Source: JAGTVG01 sp942491935
GTDB taxonomy: Bacteria > Bacteroidota > Bacteroidia > Cytophagales > Cyclobacteriaceae
Reading direction: 5' to 3'
NCBI GenBank assembly: GCA_942491935.1
Contig: CALOCZ010000025.1
Location: 74,408-138,407 of the forward strand
Length of the DNA stretch: 64,000 nucleotides
Below are positions 28,699-37,933 of this stretch, in pieces. A program made the position numbers and the translations under genes. Within the stretch, counting starts at the first letter, position 1. Every line of letters begins with the position of its first letter. The notes under the pieces are model-generated. The model ran no database searches and had not been told where the DNA came from. It saw nothing but the letters and a program-made list of their open reading frames with translations.

Positions 28699-29604
28699 AT
28701 GTCCGGATACAGTTCCTTTATAGATGAAATAGCAGAAAAACTTCTGAAAGATTATTCGGATAACCTGGAAGATCTAACGATAATCTTCCCAAATCGCCGT
28801 GCAGGATTATTTTTTACGAAAGCCCTTGCAAATAAGATCAGCAACCCGATCTGGTCACCGGCTATCATTAGTTTTGAAGATTTCGTTTATTCAATGATGG
28901 ATAGTACGCCAGGTGATAATCTGTCCTTGCTCTTAGACCTATATGATGTCTTTAAGAGAATTTCTGGTTTTAATGAAACTTTCGACAAATTTTATTTCTG
29001 GGGTGATATGTTGTTGAGGGATTTCAATGAAATTGACAAAAACCTTGTCAAGGCTAAAAGCATGTTCACCACCATAAAAAACCTGAAAGAAATTGATGTT
29101 GAATTTGCATTTTTATCCGATTCCGAAATGGATGCACTTGAGAGTTTCTGGGGGAGTGCATTAAGTGATAAAAACAGACATAAAAAATCCTTTATCACGT
29201 TCTGGTCTAATTTATACCCTATATATATTGCTTTTCAGGAAATCTTGAAGAAACAGGGAAAAGCTTATTCTGGAATGATCTACAGTGCGCTTTGCACCAA
29301 GATCAGGAATGGAAAATTTAAATGGGGAAAAGGGAAAGTAATATTTGCAGGATTCAATGCCTTGACGCCCAGCGAGGAGCTAATAATTAAATGGTTTATT
29401 GAATCTTCAAAAGGTGATATTTTCTGGGATCTGGATTCCTATTATTTCAATAAGCCAGGACATGAGGCTGGTTTGTTTTTAAGGCAGTATTATAAGGATA
29501 AAGTATTTGGTAAAACTTTTCCAGGAAGGATACCGGATCACTTTAAAGAAATAAGAAAAAGAAATACAAACTATAGCTTCATCACAATATTCCGGTCAAA
29601 CTAA
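28699..29604 (+). CDS. addB: AddB-like PD-(D/E)XK nuclease protein, N-terminal part
   Basis: The first part of a long AddB-like subunit that would pair with the AddA-like helicase to resect DNA ends. The visible sequence fits the inactivated helicase-like domain of the AddB family: LTIIFPNRRAGLFFTKALA near the N-terminus, and VIFAGFNALTPSEELIIKWF later. I prefer ATG at 28699, 4 bases after the AddA stop; a TTG at 28684 would overlap it. The frame breaks at an A5 run (29556-29560): removing one A continues smoothly into EIQTIASSQYSGQTKIAGN of the next piece. The short stop at 29604 is therefore artificial or a real pseudogene lesion. Confidence 0.8.
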   Translation: MSGYSSFIDEIAEKLLKDYSDNLEDLTIIFPNRRAGLFFTKALANKISNPIWSPAIISFEDFVYSMMDSTPGDNLSLLLDLYDVFKRISGFNETFDKFYFWGDMLLRDFNEIDKNLVKAKSMFTTIKNLKEIDVEFAFLSDSEMDALESFWGSALSDKNRHKKSFITFWSNLYPIYIAFQEILKKQGKAYSGMIYSALCTKIRNGKFKWGKGKVIFAGFNALTPSEELIIKWFIESSKGDIFWDLDSYYFNKPGHEAGLFLRQYYKDKVFGKTFPGRIPDHFKEIRKRNTNYSFITIFRSN

Positions 29605-29656
29605 AATTGCCGGTAATATTCTCCAGGACCTGATAAAAGACCAGGGTGTAGGGGGC

Positions 29657-31576
29657 ATGGATGATACAGTTGTTGTATTTCCTGATGAGTCCCTCTTATC
29701 ACAGGTTTTATATAGTTTGCCTGCCAGTCTTAAAAAAGTAAATGTAACCATGGGATATCCCTTGGCTAACTCAGCCTTTTTCAGCTTGATAGATAAACTT
29801 TTGGAATTACAGGAAAACCAGAGAAAAGGGAAGGGCTTTTACTGGTATAATTACAAACAGGTTTTGAGTATTTTAAACCATCATTTTATCATTGGTTTAG
29901 TTAAAGAGAAAGTCGAGAAATTGATCAGTCTGATAGAACGGAAAAACATGATCTATGTTCCTTCAGAATTGTTCCAGGATGATAAATTTCTGTCTGCCGT
30001 TTTTAATCCAAATGCCTCTTCGGATTTGTTTGGATACATCGTTGGGATCATAATCCAGATAAGGAGATCGTTCGATTCATTTGATGACGAGAAATTCTTT
30101 TTTGAAAAGGAGTTTTCAATTGTTTTTTATAAACTTCTAGAACGACTGAAAGATATTTTCAATGAAAGAAAAGTTAGTATTTCTCCAACTATTCTTAGAC
30201 GGATCATTAAATATTATTCACATTTGGAAAAGATCCCATTTTCCGGAGAACCTCTTGAGGGGTTACAAATGATGGGCTTATTGGAAACCAGAAATCTGGA
30301 TTTTAAAAATGTGATCATTTTATGTGCCAATGAGGGGCAATTGCCAAAAACAGGTTCTTTAAGTTCATTTATTCCATATAATATCAGAAAGGCTTTTGGA
30401 TTACCGAATCCGGATACACAGGATGCTATTTACTCATATCTTTTCTACCGGCTGCTTCAAAGGTCTACCAATGTATTTTTGATTTATAATACAGAAGAAT
30501 CATACACTCGACAATCTGAACCTAGTCGCTACGTATACCAGCTAAAATTGGAATCAGGATATGAAATTTATCAATATTCCATGGCACTTGAAGTATCTGT
30601 TACTGAAACCAAGCCTATCATCATCAATAAAGATGATTTTGTAATTGATCAACTTTCGAGGTTTTATACGGATAAAAAGTACAAATTCTCACCTTCCTCT
30701 TTAAACGTATATTTATCCTGTCCTTTGAGTTTTTATTATAAAAACGTACTTGATATTTCTGAAGGAGATGAAGTTTCTGAGGATTTGGATGCAGCCAAAT
30801 TCGGAAATATCCTACACCGAACTATGGAAGATCTTTATAAACCTTTTATTGGAAAAGTCATAAATAAAGATTCTTTTAAAAATATTCGTAAAGGGCTTAA
30901 TAACTCAATCAAAAGATCTTTCGCCCGATATTATGGACAGGAATATTCGACAGATTTTCATTTAGAGGGAAAGAATATTCTTGATCTAGAAATCATTAAA
31001 AACTATGTTTTGAAAATCCTGGAGAAGGATGAAATTGCTAGCCCGTTTGAAATTATAGGGATTGAGCAAAAGTATTCTTTCGACCTGCCAATAAATTTAT
31101 TTGGGCAACAGGTAAAGGTTGGTTTGAAGGGGATCATCGACAGGATTGACAGAAAAAATGGAATAATCCGGATCATGGATTACAAAACCGGGAAAGATGA
31201 ATCTTCCTTTAAAGATATCCCGGGATTATTTGACAGCAATGATGATAAAAGGAATAAAGCCATATTTCAAACCTTCTTTTATGCATTATTATTTATAAAA
31301 AACAATCCGCAGTATGCTGATGGTCCTATAATTTCAGGTTTATACAACGTAAAAGAGCTATATAATCCAGATTTTGATCCGAGAATCAAGTTGAAAATGA
31401 ATCGAAAGTCCTCCTGCATAGATGATATTTTGCCCTTCATGGACGAATATGAATCATATTTGTCCGGGTTGATTACTGAAATATACGATCCTTCTATGCC
31501 TTTCCAACATAGGGAAGACCTGGACAAGTGTTTCTTCTGCCAGAATCTGGGGATGCCTTCTGATATTAATAAATAA
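29657..31576 (+). CDS. addB: AddB-like PD-(D/E)XK nuclease protein, C-terminal part
   Basis: This holds the nuclease end of the AddB-like gene. The nuclease motif is in GIIDRIDRKNGIIRIMDYKTG (Asp, Tyr-Lys), and the YLSCPLSFYYKN and CFFCQNLG segments supply cysteines of the kind that bind a 4Fe-4S cluster in AddB. Only three such cysteines are obvious, so the cluster may be absent or incomplete. The first ATG at 29657 is internal: the frame is open upstream through AGNILQDL and joins the 28699-29604 piece once one base of the A5 run at 29556-29560 is removed. Together they give about 960 residues. Confidence 0.8.
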   Translation: MDDTVVVFPDESLLSQVLYSLPASLKKVNVTMGYPLANSAFFSLIDKLLELQENQRKGKGFYWYNYKQVLSILNHHFIIGLVKEKVEKLISLIERKNMIYVPSELFQDDKFLSAVFNPNASSDLFGYIVGIIIQIRRSFDSFDDEKFFFEKEFSIVFYKLLERLKDIFNERKVSISPTILRRIIKYYSHLEKIPFSGEPLEGLQMMGLLETRNLDFKNVIILCANEGQLPKTGSLSSFIPYNIRKAFGLPNPDTQDAIYSYLFYRLLQRSTNVFLIYNTEESYTRQSEPSRYVYQLKLESGYEIYQYSMALEVSVTETKPIIINKDDFVIDQLSRFYTDKKYKFSPSSLNVYLSCPLSFYYKNVLDISEGDEVSEDLDAAKFGNILHRTMEDLYKPFIGKVINKDSFKNIRKGLNNSIKRSFARYYGQEYSTDFHLEGKNILDLEIIKNYVLKILEKDEIASPFEIIGIEQKYSFDLPINLFGQQVKVGLKGIIDRIDRKNGIIRIMDYKTGKDESSFKDIPGLFDSNDDKRNKAIFQTFFYALLFIKNNPQYADGPIISGLYNVKELYNPDFDPRIKLKMNRKSSCIDDILPFMDEYESYLSGLITEIYDPSMPFQHREDLDKCFFCQNLGMPSDINK

Positions 31577-31634
31577 ACAGATCAAACCTGTCAATAAAAC
31601 AGAGAAAGCAATGCGTGATAAAAAGATCTGTGTT

Positions 31635-31651
31635 CTTGACTTTTAGTCAAG
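31635..31651. other. Short perfect hairpin at a convergent gene end
   Basis: CTTGACT (31635-31641), a three-base loop and AGTCAAG (31645-31651) form a perfect 7-bp stem overlapping the stop of the DUF2461 gene, between convergent genes. It has no clear U-run, so it is at best a weak transcription stop. Confidence 0.35.
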
Positions 31652-32296
31652 TAAGGCTGTACGCAGATAATTATTCAGGGGTAGCATGGCTTTAAAAACC
31701 TTGGTGGCATATCCCGGAAATTCAGGTTTTATCAGGTCCGTATCTTTTACGCGGTGAACTATGATGTAATATTTCAGTTTCAGCAGCTCTATATTGGGAT
31801 GATCAGGATCATAGCCCTTAGGAGCTTTTTTCAATTTATCTCCCTCGAAAGATCCAAAGAATTTCTTAAAATCTTTGCTGTTCATAAAATCTATTAATCC
31901 ATCCGGATTATAATCGATCTCCTGTCGGATCTTTTTAAGGATATCCGAAGGAGGCATGTATACACCTCCAGCTAGCATGGATTGTCCAGGTTGGATGTGA
32001 ATATAGTATCCTCCATCCATTCCTTTTCGCCCATCTTTGTTGATAAATCCTCCCATATTTTCTTTATATGGCCGTTTGTCTTTGCTGAAGCGAACATCTC
32101 TATGTATTCGGAAAATGCATTTCTTGGGATCAGCACCAATGATGTGAGGATCAAATGCTGCTATATTATCAATAAGTGATGAAATAATATCCTCAAATTC
32201 CTTTTTCGAACTTAAATATTGTGATTTGTTGGCCTCCATCCATTCTCTGGTATTGTTCTCTTGCAGGCCTTTCAGAAACGATAAAATTTCTTTCAT
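31643..32296 (-). CDS. DUF2461 (TIGR02453) family protein
   Basis: A 217-residue soluble protein of the DUF2461/TIGR02453 family. Family features are the N-terminal FLKGLQENNTREWMEANK, the central FRIHRDVRFSKDKRPYKENM and GGYYIHIQPGQSMLAGGVYM. No biochemical role is established for the family. It starts 5 bases after the end of murF and reads the same way, so the two form an operon. No signal peptide is seen. Confidence 0.88.
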   Translation of the reverse strand: MKEILSFLKGLQENNTREWMEANKSQYLSSKKEFEDIISSLIDNIAAFDPHIIGADPKKCIFRIHRDVRFSKDKRPYKENMGGFINKDGRKGMDGGYYIHIQPGQSMLAGGVYMPPSDILKKIRQEIDYNPDGLIDFMNSKDFKKFFGSFEGDKLKKAPKGYDPDHPNIELLKLKYYIIVHRVKDTDLIKPEFPGYATKVFKAMLPLNNYLRTALLD

Positions 32297-32301
32297 GATG
32301 A

Positions 32302-33558
32302 TCAGATTTTTTGGGCGATAACTTCCAGGGCCATACCTCGGGACCCTTTAATCAGAACAAGACTATCTTCGAAAATACAACTTTCAATATATTTTTCCAG
32401 TTCTGTTCTGGTTTTAAAATATTTAGCGTCCTTATTAATTTCATATGCATATTGCATTCTTTCCCCACAAAGGATTACTTTATTAAAATTTCCAGAAGCT
32501 GTTATTTCACCTATTTTTCTATGTTCCACTTCAGTCAGGTCACCAAGTTCAAACATGTCTCCAAGAATAAGCACCTTGTTATTGCTTTCCATATTTGAAA
32601 GATTTTCTATGGCTGCCTGCATGGAATCCGGATTGGCGTTGTATGCATCGAGAATAATCGTATTAGTACCATTTGATAAAACCTGGGAACGGTTATTTAC
32701 CGGGATATATTGAGATACAGCTTCAGAAGCTTTCTCGGTTTCAACTCCAAAATACTTCCCAATGCAAAGTGCAGCGGCGACATTCGGGAAATTATATCTG
32801 CCAATTAAATGGGTTTTCAAGGTATTTTTTTCTTCATTTTCTATGGTTACCCATGGATCGGCCTCAAGCAATCTGCAATGGTAGTAATCTTCAGATCCAG
32901 GAAATAAAATAGGTTTTTCAAAACGTTTCGACATATTCATAAGGATCGCATCTTCAGAGTTGATGAATACAGTCCCGCGGTGTTTTATAAGCCAATTGTA
33001 AAGCTCACTTTTCCCTCTTAGTACACCTTCAAAATTTCCGAAGCCTTCTGTATGGGCTTTTCCAATATTTGTTATTATACCATGTGTAGGTTCAGCGATA
33101 TGACACAATTCATTAATGTCCCCAAGTTTGTTAGCCCCCATCTCAATGATGGCGATATCAATATCTTTCTCCAGTGAAAGTATCGTTAAAGGAACCCCGA
33201 TATGGTTATTTAAATTTCCTTGTGTAGCCTGGCACTTATATTTCACTGAGAGTACAGTTTTGATCAATTCCTTTGTTGTGGTTTTTCCATTGCTACCCGT
33301 AATGCCAAGGATTGGAATTTTTAATTTTTGCCGATGATAATTGGCAAGCTCTTGCAAAGTATGAAGTGCATTATCTACTAAAATTGTATTTGATGAAGTA
33401 GCAGATTTTTTCTCGTCTACAACCGCAAAGGAAGCGCCAGCTGAAAGTGCTTTTTGGACAAATTCATTTGCATTAAAATTAGGCCCTTTGAGTGCAAAAA
33501 AGATATTCCCCGGTTCAATTTTTCGGGTATCAGTAGAAATGCCTGTACTGGAAAGCAA
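32302..33558 (-). CDS. murF: UDP-N-acetylmuramoyl-tripeptide--D-alanyl-D-alanine ligase (5' end frameshifted)
   Basis: The last cytosolic ligase of peptidoglycan precursor synthesis, joining D-Ala-D-Ala to UDP-MurNAc-tripeptide. The Mur P-loop TGSNGKTTTK is at residues 87-96, followed by the typical IIEMGANKLGDINELC. The open frame's TTG start at 33556-33558 is unlikely to be the true start. Upstream, ATG at 33581-33583 encodes MIQDLYKSF in another frame, which is the expected beginning of MurF; deleting one base near 33557-33561 fuses it to SSTGISTDTRK. As MurF is essential, the lesion is probably a sequencing error. Confidence 0.92.
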   Translation of the reverse strand: MLSSTGISTDTRKIEPGNIFFALKGPNFNANEFVQKALSAGASFAVVDEKKSATSSNTILVDNALHTLQELANYHRQKLKIPILGITGSNGKTTTKELIKTVLSVKYKCQATQGNLNNHIGVPLTILSLEKDIDIAIIEMGANKLGDINELCHIAEPTHGIITNIGKAHTEGFGNFEGVLRGKSELYNWLIKHRGTVFINSEDAILMNMSKRFEKPILFPGSEDYYHCRLLEADPWVTIENEEKNTLKTHLIGRYNFPNVAAALCIGKYFGVETEKASEAVSQYIPVNNRSQVLSNGTNTIILDAYNANPDSMQAAIENLSNMESNNKVLILGDMFELGDLTEVEHRKIGEITASGNFNKVILCGERMQYAYEINKDAKYFKTRTELEKYIESCIFEDSLVLIKGSRGMALEVIAQKI

Positions 33559-33684
33559 AGCTTTTATATAGGTCCTGAATCATTTAATTAGAATAATTGA
33601 AATAATTTTCGAATATAGAAAGTAACTTTATATTTACATTGGAATATAAGAACTTTTAAAGCTAAGGAGTTAGATAAGCAGATT

Positions 33685-35898
33685 ATGTGTAAAAAAGTTT
33701 TTATTTTGTGGATCCTGATAACCACTTTATTCAGCTATGAAGTCTCATCACAAGTGACCTTGACCTATGACAATTCCATTCCTGTATCCATAGACGATAT
33801 CCAATTACCTGACCCATGGGCTGGTGGAATAAATGCCGCTCAATACGGGAGGTTGGACCTTAATGGGGATGGTTCGGATGACCTGGTCATATATGACCGT
33901 TCATCAAATCTTGTAAATACCTTTATACAAACTTCCGGGGAATTCATCTATGACCCGGATTACCGTATATACCTCCCCGACGAACTTCAGGGATGGATAC
34001 AATTCAGAGATTATAATTGCGATGGCAGGAAGGACTTATTTGCAAACTCCAACTTTGGAATGAAAGTGTATCAAAACACTGCAGCAAGTGGTTCCGAACC
34101 CGATTGGGAATTGGTTGCGGATCCCGTCCTGACCCTGGGATCATCAGGTATGATCAATTTACAGGTAAATATAACCGATGTTCCTTCCATAGAGGATGTG
34201 GATGGCGATGGGGATCTGGATGTTCTTGTATATAATTATGCAATCGGTGGTTTTATCAGATACCATAAGAATATGAGTGTTGAACGATCGGGCTCCTGTG
34301 GGTTGCTTGATTTTGAACTGGTTTCCCGTAACTGGGGTTATTTTGAAGAATGTGATTGCCATGTATATGCCTTTGAAGAATTTGGAGAGACATGTGGTGA
34401 TTTAGCCCAGGCAAGGGTAATGCACCCTGGAGGAAAGAGCCTTCTGCTAATCGATATGGACAATGACGGTGACAAAGACTTTTTGGGTGGGCATGAGCAA
34501 TGTGATGAATTTTATTTCCTGGAAAACAAAGGCACTGCAGAAGTAGCAAGGATGAACGAATTTTCTGAGGATTTTCCCAGTCCGGAGAGTCCTGCCAACT
34601 TCCCCATCTTCCCAGCTGGTTTTTTTGATGATTTTGATGACGATGGAATTAATGACCTCATTGTTTCCCCTAATACAGAATACAATCCCGATAAAACCAT
34701 TAATTATGGACGATCAAGCTGGTTTTATAAAAACAATGGGACAAATGAACTCCCTCAGTTCGATTTTGTTACAGGTACTTTTCTTCAATCTGGTATGATC
34801 GATCTAGGTGAGAATAGTGTTCCAGTGCTTGTGGATGAAGATGGCGATGGTGACCTTGACCTCCTTGTTGGAAGCAATGGATATGCTTCAGGAAGCCAGT
34901 TTTTCGGGTACTTGTCGCTGTTTAGGAATACGGGAAGCAATACCAATCCAATTTATTCCCTGGCCGATAAAGATTATCATGGTCTCGGTGAAGTGAATCA
35001 ATATGATATGATGCCTGTGGTTGCAGACCTGAATCATGATGGATTTCTGGATCTTGTAGTTGTTTCTACTAAACCTGATACTAAATCAGTGGAAACAAGA
35101 TGGTATAAAAGTATTGGCGGGGATGATTCAGGACTTAATTTAAATGCAAGTTTCGAAATTCTGGAAATTGATTTGAAGATTAATGACACACCCTATTTCA
35201 CAGATGTTAATGAGGATGGATTAATAGATATGCTTGTAGGTAAATCAACCGGCCGGCTCGAATATTATACCAATAATGGTTCTGATTCTGATCCGTTTTT
35301 TATTTTGGAGGATCCTGCTTTTTTGGGTATTGATGATAGTTTTATTGAATTCAGAAGAAATCTCGTACCCTTTGTAAATGACATTAATCTGGATGGGCTG
35401 GACGATCTGTTAACTACGGATTATACAGGTGAACTAACGGTTTATTTAGATTACAAATATGAGCCAGAGAAAATAAGGAGAATCATATACAATGATCTCT
35501 TAAATGATTCTGATACATCTGTTTTTGGTTATCATACCTGGATGACGGGTGGGTTGATTTCCGGATTAGACAACCAGATCTTGATATTCGGTAATACACA
35601 AGGGGGATTGTCGGTCTATAAAAATATTGCAGACAATTCACGGGAAGAAACAGATGATGTCGTTCTGGAAATATATCCAAATCCATTATTAAATTCCAAT
35701 ACACTTAAGACCCGTTCAAACATCAGTGGAAACCTGATGATATTCAATAACCTTGGACAAATAATTGAAGGTCCAATAGAAGTACGTGCAAATCGTACAC
35801 TTAACCTGGATATCGGATATATGCCTCAAGGGATGTATATATTTAAAATATTGGATGAGGATGGAAGGTCTGACGAACAGCGTTTCGTCAGATACTAG
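33685..35898 (+). CDS. Secreted FG-GAP/VCBS repeat protein with type IX secretion sorting domain
   Basis: A 737-residue exported protein. After the signal peptide (about residues 1-23, ending EVSSQ) come many calcium-binding-type repeats of the FG-GAP/VCBS kind: DLNGDGSDD, DVDGDGDLDV, DMDNDGDKDF, DFDDDGINDL, DEDGDGDLDL, DLNHDGFLDL, DVNEDGLIDM, DINLDGLDDL. They should fold as beta-propeller blades and bind ligands or partners. The last ~80 residues (starting IYPNPLL; containing MPQGMYIFKI) are a type A T9SS C-terminal sorting domain, so the protein should reach the cell surface. Substrate and partner are unknown. It stands alone, divergent from murF. Confidence 0.88.
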   Translation: MCKKVFILWILITTLFSYEVSSQVTLTYDNSIPVSIDDIQLPDPWAGGINAAQYGRLDLNGDGSDDLVIYDRSSNLVNTFIQTSGEFIYDPDYRIYLPDELQGWIQFRDYNCDGRKDLFANSNFGMKVYQNTAASGSEPDWELVADPVLTLGSSGMINLQVNITDVPSIEDVDGDGDLDVLVYNYAIGGFIRYHKNMSVERSGSCGLLDFELVSRNWGYFEECDCHVYAFEEFGETCGDLAQARVMHPGGKSLLLIDMDNDGDKDFLGGHEQCDEFYFLENKGTAEVARMNEFSEDFPSPESPANFPIFPAGFFDDFDDDGINDLIVSPNTEYNPDKTINYGRSSWFYKNNGTNELPQFDFVTGTFLQSGMIDLGENSVPVLVDEDGDGDLDLLVGSNGYASGSQFFGYLSLFRNTGSNTNPIYSLADKDYHGLGEVNQYDMMPVVADLNHDGFLDLVVVSTKPDTKSVETRWYKSIGGDDSGLNLNASFEILEIDLKINDTPYFTDVNEDGLIDMLVGKSTGRLEYYTNNGSDSDPFFILEDPAFLGIDDSFIEFRRNLVPFVNDINLDGLDDLLTTDYTGELTVYLDYKYEPEKIRRIIYNDLLNDSDTSVFGYHTWMTGGLISGLDNQILIFGNTQGGLSVYKNIADNSREETDDVVLEIYPNPLLNSNTLKTRSNISGNLMIFNNLGQIIEGPIEVRANRTLNLDIGYMPQGMYIFKILDEDGRSDEQRFVRY

Positions 35899-36043
35899 CT
35901 TCTTAAATTTTAATCAGGTTCAAGAAAATCCTACAAAATCTTGCAAAAGATGATTCTTTATATGAAATTAAATATATGAAGAAACGGAATAATATTCTGC
36001 CATTTCAACTTTTTGTAACATAACATTATAAACTTCAAAAGCC

Positions 36044-37813
36044 ATGACAGCAAAATTGAATCCAATTGAGATGCCTGATTGGAAAATAGCCCAGGCAGCT
36101 GAAAAGCGAATGAAGAAGATCTATGAACTACGTGATGAATTGGGATTATATCAATCAGAAGTATTGCCCTATGGGCATTATGTTGGAAAACTGGATTATC
36201 AAATCATCCTTGAGCGATTAAAGGGAGAATCGCTGGGGAAGTATGTAGATGTTACTGCCATTACACCCACACCCCTTGGGGAAGGGAAATCGACAACGAC
36301 AATTGGATTACTTGAAGGCTTAAATAAGATTGGTAAAAAACCTATAGGTGCCATACGTCAGCCCAGTGGAGGGCCAACTTTCAATATTAAAGGTTCTGCA
36401 GCCGGTGGCGGATTAGCGCAATGTGTTCCGCTTACAGATTTCAGCCTGGGACTTACCGGTGACATAGATGCGATCACAAATGCTCACAATCTGGCGATGG
36501 TAGCCTTGACCAGCCGGATCCAACATGAGTTTAATTATACAGATAAGGTTCTTGAAAGCAAAAAGCTCAAACGCCTCGACATTGATCCAAGAAATATTTC
36601 TATTGGCTGGGCTATGGATTTCAGTGCCCAATCGCTCAGGGAAATAATTATTGGAATTGGTGGTAAAATGGATGGTTTTATGATGAAATGCGGATTCCAG
36701 ATTAGCGTTTCCTCTGAGATCATGGCCATACTTGCTATTTCAGTTGATCTGAAAGATTTTAGAGATCGGATCGGAAAAATGATTGTGGCTTATGATAAAT
36801 CAGGAAATCCAATAACCACCAGTGACCTGGAGGTTGATGGTGCCATGACAGCTCTTCTTTCCAAAGTGATTTATCCAAATCTGATCCAGACATTGGAAGG
36901 TCAACCTGTGCTGGTTCACGCAGGCCCCTTTGCCAATATTGCCCTTGGTCAATCTTCTATTATTGCTGATTTTATAGGGTTAAAACTTGGCGAATACCAT
37001 GTGACAGAAAGCGGATTTGGATCCGATATTGGATTTGAAAAATTCTGGAACCTGAAGTGTAGATACAGCCACCTTGAGCCGGATTGCTCGGTACTTGTCA
37101 CTACAGTCAGAGGCCTGAAGATGCACGGAGGAGGGCCCAGAGTTGTTCCAGGAAAGCCTATTGATAGATCCTACACCGAAAAGAATACCAAAATGGTGAG
37201 GAAAGGACTTGACAACCTGTATGCACATATTGATATTATCCGAAAAAGCGGTATCCAACCAGTAGTATGTATAAATTACTTTCACACCGACGATCCGGCT
37301 GAGATCAAAATCATAAAAGATGCCTGCGATGAACTAGGCGTAAGGTGTGCTACCTCAAAGCATTGGCTGGATGGGGGAGATGGCGCTATTGAACTGGCTG
37401 AAGCAGTAGTAGATGCCTGTGAGGACAAGCAGAGATTTAAATTCCTGTATGATGATAACATATCACTGAACAGTAAGATCGAACTCATAGCCAAAGAAAT
37501 TTATGGGGCAAATGGTGTAAAATATACTGACAAGGCCCAGGATAAACTCAATCTGATACAAAAACATCCTGAGTTTAAGTTTTATGGAAGTTGTATGGCT
37601 AAAACTCATCTTAGCCTTTCTCACGATCCTTCATGGAAAGGAAGGCCAGAGGGCTGGATATTGCCAATTAATGATATCCTGATATATGGAGGTGCTGGAA
37701 TTGCCGTACCAGTTGTTGGAGATGTGAAATTGATGCCAGGGACCGCTTCGGATCCTGCTTATCGAAAAATCGATATTGATGTGAAAACCGGAAAAGTAAA
37801 GGGTCTGTTTTGA
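36044..37813 (+). CDS. fhs: Formate--tetrahydrofolate ligase
   Basis: Makes 10-formyl-tetrahydrofolate from formate, THF and ATP in the cytoplasm. The P-loop TPTPLGEGKST lies at residues 74-84. Family-defining stretches include IRQPSGGPTFNIKGSAAGGG, GLTGDIDAITNAHNLAMVAL and EVDGAMTALL. The length (589) is slightly above the most common 555-560; the first ~30 residues account for most of the difference. No folD gene is adjacent, so the gene stands alone. It starts 146 bases after the T9SS gene, with an AT-rich leader. Confidence 0.96.
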   Translation: MTAKLNPIEMPDWKIAQAAEKRMKKIYELRDELGLYQSEVLPYGHYVGKLDYQIILERLKGESLGKYVDVTAITPTPLGEGKSTTTIGLLEGLNKIGKKPIGAIRQPSGGPTFNIKGSAAGGGLAQCVPLTDFSLGLTGDIDAITNAHNLAMVALTSRIQHEFNYTDKVLESKKLKRLDIDPRNISIGWAMDFSAQSLREIIIGIGGKMDGFMMKCGFQISVSSEIMAILAISVDLKDFRDRIGKMIVAYDKSGNPITTSDLEVDGAMTALLSKVIYPNLIQTLEGQPVLVHAGPFANIALGQSSIIADFIGLKLGEYHVTESGFGSDIGFEKFWNLKCRYSHLEPDCSVLVTTVRGLKMHGGGPRVVPGKPIDRSYTEKNTKMVRKGLDNLYAHIDIIRKSGIQPVVCINYFHTDDPAEIKIIKDACDELGVRCATSKHWLDGGDGAIELAEAVVDACEDKQRFKFLYDDNISLNSKIELIAKEIYGANGVKYTDKAQDKLNLIQKHPEFKFYGSCMAKTHLSLSHDPSWKGRPEGWILPINDILIYGGAGIAVPVVGDVKLMPGTASDPAYRKIDIDVKTGKVKGLF

Positions 37814-37905
37814 CAGAAATAAATCGTGTTCGTTATTAAAAAAATAAATAAGAATTTATAAATTGTATCAGTAATCTAAAGCTCCAAAGATTAGTAACGA
37901 CCAGT

Positions 37906-37924
37906 TGATCTTTCAAAAAGATCA
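37906..37924. repeat. Perfect 8-bp inverted repeat in the leader of the HhH protein gene
   Basis: TGATCTTT (37906-37913), CAA loop, AAAGATCA (37917-37924) form a perfect hairpin ending about 9 bases before the start codon. It could be a regulator site or an RNA hairpin affecting translation. Function is unknown. Confidence 0.4.
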
Positions 37925-37933
37925 TTAGCAAAT

